From assembly GCA_049291875.1 (NCBI GenBank), contig JBATQE010000042.1:1-56900 (forward strand): a DNA stretch of 56,900 nucleotides. Direction: 5' to 3'. Positions 28,591 through 35,917 of this stretch are shown here, piece after piece (positions within the stretch are counted from its first letter, which is position 1; each line of letters begins with the position of its first letter). The DNA is from CTSOIL-112 sp049291875 (lineage in GTDB: Bacteria; Pseudomonadota; Gammaproteobacteria; Burkholderiales; Burkholderiaceae). The notes below the pieces were generated by a model. The model saw nothing but the letters and a program-made list of their open reading frames with translations. It was not told where the DNA came from and did not search any database. A program made the position numbers and the translations under genes.

Positions 28591-31074
28591 ATGTTGGCAT
28601 TAAATCTGAATCAGGTGCGCTTAAACGCCAAAGCGCAAAATAAACACGATGCAATTGAGCAGGTGGCGCAGTTGTTGGTGGATTCGGGCAATATTGATCC
28701 GCGGTATATCGAGAGTATGTTTGCGCGTGAGCAGGTGGCCAATACCTATCTGTGCAACGGCATTGCGATTCCTCACGGTATGCCGGAGAATCGCGAATTC
28801 ATTTTAAACACCGGCATTTCGGTGTTGCAAATCCCTGAGGGTGTCCAGTGGAATGACGAAGACACCGTTTATCTTCTGGTCGGTATCGCGGCCAAATCCA
28901 ACGAACATTTAAACATTCTGCGCAAACTCACGCGCGTGGTTTCCGATGAGGAAGAGGCGCAGCGTTTGGCCAATACCCGCAATCCGGCGGACATCATTGA
29001 AGCCTTGACCGGTGCGCGCCCTGAGCCTGCGCCGGCGGCTTCGCTGTCCGACTATCCGCTGGCGTTTGAAACCACGATTCTCAATCCGACCGGTTTACAC
29101 GCACGGCCGGCGACCGAATTGGTCAGCCTTGCCAAAAAATTCCAATCGAATATTCGTTTGCGCTTTGGTGACGAAATGGCCGACGCGAAAAGTTTGGTCA
29201 AATTATTGCAACTGGGCGTGGTCAACGGCGCTCGGATCAAGGTTTCCGCGCAGGGCGCGGATGCGGAGCAGGCATTGGCCGCGCTCAAAGCGGCAATCGA
29301 AAGCGGCTTGGGTGAAGGTGACGAGCATGAGGAAGTACCGGCGGTGGTACTCGATCGTGAGCGCCTGCTGTGGAAAGCCGAAACCACGGCCGCCTTTGCC
29401 AGTGGTGTCGCCGCTTCCGATGGCATTGTCTACGGTCCGATCACCCAGCACACCGCGAAAAAAATCGTGGTCGAGGACGAGGCGTCCGATCCGACATCCG
29501 AATTGATTGCCTTTGATGCAGCGGTGGTGAATGCCCATCAAGCTTTGCAAAATAATTATCAAGAGGTGAAAAATCGCCTCGGCTCGAAACAAGCGGCGAT
29601 TTTCCTCGCGCACGCAGAGTTTTTGCAAGACGACGAGCTGCTCAACAGCACCAAAGTATTGATCGAGCAAAAGCACAGTGCCGCGTGGGCGTGGCAGCAT
29701 GTGATTGACAGCCGTATTGCACAGATTACCAAACTCGATGATGCGGTATTGGCTGCGCGCGCCGTGGATTTGAGCGATGTGGCGCAACGGGTTTTGCGCC
29801 AGTTGCTGCACATGGATAACGAGCCGGTGATGAATGCGCAAGAGCCGTCCGTACTCGTGGCCGATGATCTCACGCCGTCCGATACCGCGAACCTTGATCC
29901 CGACATGATTCTGGGCTTTATCACCGCCAAAGGCGGCCCCACTTCGCACACCGCGATCATTGCGCGCGCGATGGGGATTCCTGCGATTGTCGCGGCGGGT
30001 GATGAGATTTTGGACATTGCTCCGCGCACGCCGTGTATTTTGGACGGCTTTAACGGCGCTTTGTATCTGAACCCGACACCGGCTGAAATCGCCAGTGCGC
30101 AAGCCTTGCACGAAGAGGTCGAGCGTCAATTGAACATCGACTTTGCCGAACGCTTGACCGCGGCGGTGACCACCGATGGTCAGCACATTGAGGTGTTTGC
30201 CAATGTGAATCGCGTCACGGATGCCGAGCAGGCGGTGGAATATGGCGCCGAAGGCGTGGGCTTGATGCGCACCGAGTTTTTATTCCTCGAATCGGGCGAA
30301 ACCCCGAGCGAAGAGGAGCAGTATCAAGTTTATTGCGACATGGCGCGCGCACTGCAAGGTCGTCCGCTGACCATTCGCACACTGGACATTGGCGGTGATA
30401 AGCAAGTGCCGCATTTGAATCTGCCCAAAGAAGATAACTCCTTCCTCGGTATTCGCGGCATTCGTCTGTGTATGGCGCGTCCCGATCTGTTTGAGCCGCA
30501 ACTGCGCGCGATTTATCGCGCGGCGCGCGATGTCAGCAAAGAGGGCGGGCAAATTCGCGTGATGTTCCCGATGATCAGCACGGTTTCTGAGATTGAGCAA
30601 GTGATTGCGCAGTGTGAAGCCATCCGTGCCGAGCTGAACGCGCCGAAAATCGAGCTGGGCATCATGGTCGAAGTGCCATCCACGGCTGTGCTGGCGGATC
30701 AGTTTGCGCAATTAGTCGATTTCTTCTCCATTGGCACGAACGATTTGACGCAATACACCTTGGCGATGGATCGCGTGCATCCGCAGTTGGCCAAACAAGC
30801 CGACGCGCTCAATCCGGCAGTGCTGCGCATGATTGACATGACCGTGCGAGCCGCCAAAGCTGAAGGCAAATGGGTCGGCGTGTGCGGTGGCGCGGCCAGC
30901 GATGTGCGCGGTGCGGAGATTCTGACTGGCTTGGGCGTGACCGAACTGAGCATCACCGTGCCGACGATTCCGACCATCAAGGCGCAATTGCGTCGTGTGG
31001 CATTGAGTGATTTGCAAGCCTTGGCACAAAAAGCCTTGGCCTGCCGAACAGCCGACGAGGTACGTGCATTATGA
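28591..31074 (+). CDS. fruB: Fructose PTS multiphosphoryl transfer protein (IIA-HPr-EI fusion)
   Basis: The 827-aa cytoplasmic protein moves phosphate from PEP to the fructose transporter. Domains in order: fructose-type IIA (about 1-145, active H62 in IPHGMPENREF), HPr (about 155-240, H170 in GLHARPA), and enzyme I (about 265-820, H453 in GGPTSHTAII, with TNDLTQYTLAMDR and CGGAASD in the PEP-binding part). I take the ATG at 28591, with GGAGG five bases upstream. It overlaps fruK by ATGA. Because EI and HPr are fused here, fructose uptake can run without the general PTS enzymes. Confidence 0.96.
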   Translation: MLALNLNQVRLNAKAQNKHDAIEQVAQLLVDSGNIDPRYIESMFAREQVANTYLCNGIAIPHGMPENREFILNTGISVLQIPEGVQWNDEDTVYLLVGIAAKSNEHLNILRKLTRVVSDEEEAQRLANTRNPADIIEALTGARPEPAPAASLSDYPLAFETTILNPTGLHARPATELVSLAKKFQSNIRLRFGDEMADAKSLVKLLQLGVVNGARIKVSAQGADAEQALAALKAAIESGLGEGDEHEEVPAVVLDRERLLWKAETTAAFASGVAASDGIVYGPITQHTAKKIVVEDEASDPTSELIAFDAAVVNAHQALQNNYQEVKNRLGSKQAAIFLAHAEFLQDDELLNSTKVLIEQKHSAAWAWQHVIDSRIAQITKLDDAVLAARAVDLSDVAQRVLRQLLHMDNEPVMNAQEPSVLVADDLTPSDTANLDPDMILGFITAKGGPTSHTAIIARAMGIPAIVAAGDEILDIAPRTPCILDGFNGALYLNPTPAEIASAQALHEEVERQLNIDFAERLTAAVTTDGQHIEVFANVNRVTDAEQAVEYGAEGVGLMRTEFLFLESGETPSEEEQYQVYCDMARALQGRPLTIRTLDIGGDKQVPHLNLPKEDNSFLGIRGIRLCMARPDLFEPQLRAIYRAARDVSKEGGQIRVMFPMISTVSEIEQVIAQCEAIRAELNAPKIELGIMVEVPSTAVLADQFAQLVDFFSIGTNDLTQYTLAMDRVHPQLAKQADALNPAVLRMIDMTVRAAKAEGKWVGVCGGAASDVRGAEILTGLGVTELSITVPTIPTIKAQLRRVALSDLQALAQKALACRTADEVRAL

Positions 31075-32060
31075 ATCAAAAAAATTTAAGCCAATCCAAT
31101 CTCGGCAAGCAGCGTCAACGCAAAGGACTTGTCGGTACGCTGACCACCAATCCGGCGATTGACCAAACCGTGACACTGGATCACTTTACCTTGGGCAAAG
31201 TGAATCGCTGCCACCACATGCGTTTTGACGCGGGCGGCAAGGGCGTGAACGTCGCTTTGCGCTTGGCCGATTATGGTATACCAGTGGCGGCGACCGGTTT
31301 TTTGGGTGAGCAAAATACGGCGCTGTTTGAGCAAACATTTGGGCGCAAGGCCATTGAAGACCGCTTCATTCGCACCGCAGGCGAAACCCGCGTGAATGTG
31401 AAAATCATCGATGTGGCCGAACAACAAACCAGCGACATCAATGCCGCCGGTGTGAAGCCGAATGATGAGGATGTGCAGGCGCTGCTCAAAACGCTGGACG
31501 AGATGGCCGATCAATGCGAGTGGTTCACCCTCGGTGGCCGTTTACAGGACAGTTTGCCAACGGATTTGTACGCGCAGATGACCGCGCGCCTCAAAGCCAA
31601 AAACTGCAAAGTGATTTTGGACAGCAGTGGCGAAGCTTTGCGCTTGGGACTGAGCGCAGGGCCGGATGTGATCAAGCCGAATATTGATGAGTTGAGCGAA
31701 TTGGTGGGTAAACCGTTGACCGGTACGGTGCAAGTGTTAGCGAGCGCGCGTGCTTTACTCAACGAGCAGACACAATTGGTCGTCGTCTCGATGGGCGGTG
31801 ATGGTGCGATGTTTGTGCGCGCCAATGAAGCATTGATCGCGCGTCCGCCGCAGGTTGACATCAAATCTACCGTCGGCGCAGGCGATGCGATGGTCGCCGG
31901 CATGGTAGCGGGTTTTTGCCAAGAGCTGTCTTTGGGCGAATGTGCCAGCTTGGGAACTGCGTTTTCATTGAGCGCGATTACCAATTTTGTCCGTGATTTA
32001 CCGCCCAAAGATGTGCTGGAGCAGTGGCAGGCGCAGGTGGTGATTCAACCGTTGTTATGA
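31071..32060 (+). CDS. fruK: 1-phosphofructokinase
   Basis: A 329-aa PfkB-family kinase that turns fructose-1-phosphate into fructose-1,6-bisphosphate. GGKGVN at 55-60 and GAGD at 269-272 (D272 the catalytic base) are the family signatures; KPNIDEL is at 202-208. The N-terminus has about 18 extra basic residues (NQKNLSQSNLGKQRQRKG) before the fold begins at VGTLTTNPAIDQTV. It overlaps fruB by 4 bp and precedes the IIB gene by 159 bp. Confidence 0.95.
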   Translation: MNQKNLSQSNLGKQRQRKGLVGTLTTNPAIDQTVTLDHFTLGKVNRCHHMRFDAGGKGVNVALRLADYGIPVAATGFLGEQNTALFEQTFGRKAIEDRFIRTAGETRVNVKIIDVAEQQTSDINAAGVKPNDEDVQALLKTLDEMADQCEWFTLGGRLQDSLPTDLYAQMTARLKAKNCKVILDSSGEALRLGLSAGPDVIKPNIDELSELVGKPLTGTVQVLASARALLNEQTQLVVVSMGGDGAMFVRANEALIARPPQVDIKSTVGAGDAMVAGMVAGFCQELSLGECASLGTAFSLSAITNFVRDLPPKDVLEQWQAQVVIQPLL

Positions 32061-32219
32061 CATTAATTTACCCATGAATTAAAAATAGATGAGCTGAATC
32101 GGAACACAAATGGGGCAGCTTATTTAGATTGTTTAGGAAGTACGACTTTTTGCGGTCTGCGCTTTCTTTATATTTTATATCGACGTTGACACAACGTTTA
32201 TCTTGAAAGGAGCAACACA

Positions 32220-32522
32220 ATGGCAACTATCGTAGCGATTACTTCTTGTCCAACCGGTATTGCACATACCTATATGGCTGCAGAAGGCTTGGAAGCGGGT
32301 GCGAAAAAACTCGGTCACAAGATCAAGGTGGAAACTCAGGGTTCTGTCGGTGCTGAAAACCAATTGACCGCGAGCGACATCGAAGCGGCGGATGTGGTCA
32401 TCATCGCAGCAGATACCAATGTGGATTTGAGCCGTTTTGGCGGTAAAAAAGTGTACTCAACCGGTAGTAAAGCGGCGATTAAAGACGGTGCGGGTTTGAT
32501 TACTACGGCCCTGGCGTCGTAA
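32220..32522 (+). CDS. Fructose PTS EIIB component, stand-alone
   Basis: This 100-aa protein is a single fructose-type IIB domain with the phosphorylated Cys10 in AITSCPTGIAHTYMAAEGL. In most Proteobacteria IIB is fused to IIC as FruA; here it is a separate soluble protein. AAAGGAGCAACACA precedes the ATG, the best ribosome binding site in the operon. The 159-bp gap upstream is AT-rich with no clear terminator, so it may hold a secondary promoter or simply a leader. It takes phosphate from FruB and passes it to fructose bound in IIC. Confidence 0.94.
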   Translation: MATIVAITSCPTGIAHTYMAAEGLEAGAKKLGHKIKVETQGSVGAENQLTASDIEAADVVIIAADTNVDLSRFGGKKVYSTGSKAAIKDGAGLITTALAS

Positions 32523-32561
32523 ATGATCGGCCGTATCACTCTATATATTTAGGAGAACAAC

Positions 32562-33635
32562 ATGGCAGGAGAAGGTTTAAAAGGTGCGTATAAGCATCTG
32601 ATGACAGGGGTGTCGTATATGCTGCCCTTCGTGGTGGCGGGTGGCTTGCTGATCGCCATCGGCTTTGCCGCGCGCGGGATTTATGCGTATGACCCGGCAA
32701 TGGCATTGGATGGGACGAAGATGGAACCGACGGCATGGACGACATTTTGGGCGAATGTGTTCACCATCGGTGCCAAAGGCGGCTTTGGCCTGATGGTTGC
32801 GGTTTTGTCCGGTTATATCGCCTACTCGATTGCGGATCGTCCGGGTTTAACGCCGGGTATGATCGGCGGTATCTTGGCCGGCATCACCGGCTCGGGCTTC
32901 TTGGGCGGGATCATTTCGGGCTTCTTGGCCGGTTATTTCACCAAATGGCTCAACGGCGTGATCAAATTACCGCGCAATTTGGCGGGACTCAAGCCAGTGT
33001 TGATATTACCGTTAATCAGTACGCTGGTGGTGGGTTTAATCATGTTCTATGTGGTTGGTGTGCCGGTGTCGGGCTTGCTCAAAGCCATGACCGCTTGGCT
33101 GACCAGCATGCAAACCTCCAGCGCATTGGTGCTCGGCTTGATCCTCGGCGCGATGATGGCGTTCGATATGGGCGGTCCGGTGAATAAAGCGGCTTACACC
33201 TTTGCCGTGGGTTTGCTCGCCAGCCAAGTGTATGCGCCAATGGCTGCTGTGATGGCTGCCGGTATGACGCCGCCGTTGGGATTGGCTTTGGCTTCGTACC
33301 TGTTCAAAAATCGCTTCTCTGAAGAAGAGCGTAAAGCCGGTAGCGCGGCGGCCGTACTCGGTATCGCATTCGTGACCGAAGGTGCGATTCCGTTTGCCGC
33401 ACGTGACCCGATTCGTGTGATTCCGTCGTTGATGGTCGGTTCTGCGGTGGCGGGCGCTTTGTCAATGGTATTCGGTGCGCAATTGCATGTGCCGCACGGG
33501 GGAATTTTTGTGTTGCCGATTCCGAATGCGGTGGATAATTTGTTACCCTACATCGGTGCCATTTTGATCGGTACGGTGGTAACGACTGCGATGCTGTTCG
33601 TGTTGAAAAAACCAATTCCACAGGATGCGGCGTAA
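32562..33635 (+). CDS. Fructose PTS EIIC component, membrane permease
   Basis: A 357-aa integral membrane protein with about nine or ten hydrophobic segments. Fructose-IIC signatures include GVSYMLPFVVAGGLLIA near 16-32, AFDMGGPVNKAAYTF near 200-214 and FVTEGAIPFAARDP near 267-280. It forms the sugar channel and starts with a short MAGEGLKGAYKHLMTG linker that would normally join IIB. AGGAGAACAAC precedes the ATG. The gene is 39 bp after IIB and ends the operon. Confidence 0.94.
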   Translation: MAGEGLKGAYKHLMTGVSYMLPFVVAGGLLIAIGFAARGIYAYDPAMALDGTKMEPTAWTTFWANVFTIGAKGGFGLMVAVLSGYIAYSIADRPGLTPGMIGGILAGITGSGFLGGIISGFLAGYFTKWLNGVIKLPRNLAGLKPVLILPLISTLVVGLIMFYVVGVPVSGLLKAMTAWLTSMQTSSALVLGLILGAMMAFDMGGPVNKAAYTFAVGLLASQVYAPMAAVMAAGMTPPLGLALASYLFKNRFSEEERKAGSAAAVLGIAFVTEGAIPFAARDPIRVIPSLMVGSAVAGALSMVFGAQLHVPHGGIFVLPIPNAVDNLLPYIGAILIGTVVTTAMLFVLKKPIPQDAA

Positions 33636-33656
33636 TTAGCTTGATCCAATAATAAT

Positions 33657-33734
33657 GTAGGGGCGCATGATTGTACCCCTATTTTTCTGATTTTTTATAA
33701 TGAGATGAAAAGGGCGCATGCCATGCGCCCCTAC
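33657..33734. repeat. Pair of inverted REP-like units, first with T-run
   Basis: GTAGGGGCGCATG (33657-33669) and its exact inverse CATGCGCCCCTAC (33722-33734) bracket the region. The first unit also forms TAGGGG/CCCCTA (33658-33663, 33676-33681) followed by TTTTT, so it may terminate the fru operon. The second contains the perfect palindrome GGGCGCATG-C-CATGCGCCC (33712-33730). The arrangement resembles a BIME. Confidence 0.7.
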
Positions 33735-33792
33735 GTACTCTATTATTTAAGAAAATGCGGAAAAGCTAGGTTTTTACTTTTTCCGTATGTCC

Positions 33793-34983
33793 TTAGAAAC
33801 TATCCCCAGGCACCCGCACCCAGCCTTCCATGAGGATGCGGGCGGAGCGGCTCATGATGGCCTTGGTCACCGTCCATTCGCCGCTGACCTGTTTCGCCTC
33901 CGCACCGACGCGCAAGGTGCCGGACGGATGACCGAAACGCACCGCCGTGCGTTCGCCACCGCCTGCCGCCAGATTCACCAAAGTGCCCGGCACCGCCGCC
34001 GCCGTGCCAATCGCCACGGCGCACGTGCCCATCATCGCGTGGTGCAGCTTGCCCATCGATAAAGCACGCACCAATAGATCAACGTCACCGGCCTCAATGG
34101 TTTTGCCGCTGGAGGCGGTATAAGTCGTCGGCGGCGCGACAAACGCGATTTTCGGCGTGTGTTGACGTGTCAACGCTTCTTCAGGGGTTTTGATCAAACC
34201 CATGCGCAAGGCGCCGGCGACACGAATCGCCTCGAAGAATTTCAATTTTTCAGGGTCGGAATTAATGTCCTCGCGCAACTCCGTGCCGGTGTAGCCGATG
34301 TCGGCAGCGTTGACAAACACGGTTGGAATGCCCGCGCTGATCATGGTCGCTTTGAATGTACCGATGCCCGGTACTTCCAAATCATCGACCAGATGGCCGG
34401 TCGGGAACATCGAACCGCCATCCTCTGAATCATCGGATGGATCCATAAATTCCAACACGATTTCCGCCGCCGGGAAAGTCACGCCGTCCAGCTCAAAGTC
34501 GCCGGTTTCCTGCACTTGGCCGTTGCTCACCGGCACATGGGCGATGATGGTTTTTTGAATATTCGCCTGCCAGATGCGCACCACGGCCACGCCGTTCTCA
34601 GGGATGCGCGCGGGGTCAACCAAGCCCGCGTGAATCGCAAACGCACCGGCGGCGGTGGACAGATTACCACAATTACCCGACCAATCGACAAAGGCCTTGT
34701 CAATCGAGATTTGGCCATAGAGATAATCCACATCGTGATCCGGCACGCTGGCTTGGGACAAAATCACGCATTTGGACGTGCTGGAAGTCGCGCCACCCAT
34801 GCCGTCAATGTGCGCGGCGTATGGGTCGGGGCTGCCAATCACGCGCATGAATAATTTATCGCGTGCTGCGCCAGGCTTTTGGCAGGATTCAGGCAAATCC
34901 TGCAAACGGAAAAACACGCCTTTGGATGTGCCGCCACGAATGTAGGTGGCGGGGATTTTAACTTGTGCGGCAAAAGTGGACAT
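33793..34983 (-). CDS. prpF: 2-methylaconitate cis-trans isomerase PrpF
   Basis: The 396-aa protein matches PrpF of the AcnD-dependent methylcitrate cycle: IPATYIRGGTSKGVFFRLQDLPE at the N-terminus, GGATSSTSKCVIL with its Cys, WSGNCGNLSTAAGAFA, and GVRTAVRFGHPSGTLRVGAE-like C-terminal sequence (ERTAVRFGHPSGTLRVG). It isomerises the 2-methylaconitate made by AcnD. Unlike the usual acnD-prpF arrangement, it is separated from acnD by a gene on the other strand, so it must have its own promoter in the 108-bp divergent gap (34984-35091). Confidence 0.95.
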   Translation of the reverse strand: MSTFAAQVKIPATYIRGGTSKGVFFRLQDLPESCQKPGAARDKLFMRVIGSPDPYAAHIDGMGGATSSTSKCVILSQASVPDHDVDYLYGQISIDKAFVDWSGNCGNLSTAAGAFAIHAGLVDPARIPENGVAVVRIWQANIQKTIIAHVPVSNGQVQETGDFELDGVTFPAAEIVLEFMDPSDDSEDGGSMFPTGHLVDDLEVPGIGTFKATMISAGIPTVFVNAADIGYTGTELREDINSDPEKLKFFEAIRVAGALRMGLIKTPEEALTRQHTPKIAFVAPPTTYTASSGKTIEAGDVDLLVRALSMGKLHHAMMGTCAVAIGTAAAVPGTLVNLAAGGGERTAVRFGHPSGTLRVGAEAKQVSGEWTVTKAIMSRSARILMEGWVRVPGDSF

Positions 34984-35091
34984 GACGACCTCCGTGAAAT
35001 AATGATGCGTTATAGTAGCCCAAATCGCTTACGATTAACCTACAATGGCAAGATTGTCCATCATACCTCAAGCCAGTTAAGCCCATTGATC

Positions 35092-35619
35092 ATGAGCCAA
35101 AGCACACACAGTTTTAACTGCATCTTGCCGGATGAGCCGCCGCAAATATTGATTTTAGGTTCCTTACCCAGCGTCGCATCGGTCACGCAACAGCAGTACT
35201 ACGCGCATCCGCAAAACGCCTTTTGGCGCATCATCGAGGCGCTATTTGTCGAGCGTCAGTCGTTGACGTATGCGCAACGAATCGCACTATTGAAACAAAA
35301 CCGCATCGCCTTGTGGGACGTGATCGCCCGTGCGAAGCGCGAAGGCAGCTTGGACAGTGCGATTGAGGCTGCCAGCGTCGTGCCGAATGACATCGTTGGT
35401 TTGATTAGTACATTTCCCAGTTTACACAGCATTTATCTCAATGGCGGGAGCGCGACCACATTGTTCAAACGCCACATCGTCAAACAACTACCCCGCCAAA
35501 TAACGGTCGTTTCGCTGCCGAGTACCAGTCCTGCGAATGCGCGCATGCGTTTTGAAGAGAAGCTGGCGCAATGGCATGTGGTGCGCGATGCGGTATTGCC
35601 GCACGTGCCGCATAATTGA
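35092..35619 (+). CDS. DNA-deoxyinosine (hypoxanthine) glycosylase, UDG family 6
   Basis: A 175-aa uracil-DNA-glycosylase-superfamily protein. The GSLPS motif at 23-27, QQQYYAHPQNAFWRI at 33-47 (catalytic Asn42) and the late SLPSTSPANAR motif are those of the hypoxanthine-DNA glycosylase group, which removes deaminated adenine. I chose the ATG at 35092; the longer frame upstream runs through the prpF promoter region. It is divergent from prpF and sits between acnD and prpF with no obvious functional link. Confidence 0.88.
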   Translation: MSQSTHSFNCILPDEPPQILILGSLPSVASVTQQQYYAHPQNAFWRIIEALFVERQSLTYAQRIALLKQNRIALWDVIARAKREGSLDSAIEAASVVPNDIVGLISTFPSLHSIYLNGGSATTLFKRHIVKQLPRQITVVSLPSTSPANARMRFEEKLAQWHVVRDAVLPHVPHN

Positions 35620-35645
35620 ATGATGGCTGGGCAATAGTTGGATAA

Positions 35646-35675
35646 GTAGAAAAACGGACTGCATTGCAGTCCGTT
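35646..35675 (-). terminator. Terminator oriented to minus strand, closing the prpBC-acnD operon
   Basis: AACGGACTGC (35653-35662) pairs with GCAGTCCGTT (35666-35675) around ATT. The A-run on the left (AGAAAAA) gives a T-run on the minus strand, so it stops leftward transcription from acnD. It can also end the glycosylase message as a hairpin, without a T-run. Confidence 0.68.
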
Positions 35676-35716
35676 AAGGCTGTTGACAAAGTGGCACATA
35701 CACCTAAACAAAGTTC

Positions 35717-35813
35717 CGTCATTCCCGCATGATTTTAGCGGGAATCCAGATGACGACTCTAACTAATTGTTTTTATTAAAGTTTCTGGATACCCGCTTAC
35801 GCGGGTATGACGG
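35717..35813. repeat. Composite inverted repeat (CGTCATTCCCGC / GCGGGTATGACG type)
   Basis: One unit, CGTCATTCCCGC (35717-35728) with GCGGGAATCCAG (35738-35749), faces a second unit, CTGGATACCCGC (35785-35796) with GCGGGTATGACGG (35801-35813). Their outer and inner halves are mutually inverted, giving a 97-bp MITE- or REP-like dyad of a type common in Proteobacteria. Confidence 0.7.
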
Positions 35814-35917
35814 CATTTTTCTTAGATTTTGCGACAAATTGCAAGAAGAGGGATTGTCAGCAGTCCGTTTCTGTTTTGAACCAGCCCAAAGTGGGTTTTT
35901 ACTTTGGGGCGATGGTT

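Noticed and set aside
34879..35091. N-terminal extension of the glycosylase gene
   Set aside because: The upstream 71 codons run antisense through the start of prpF and the divergent promoter; the UDG-family N-terminus begins at the ATG at 35092.
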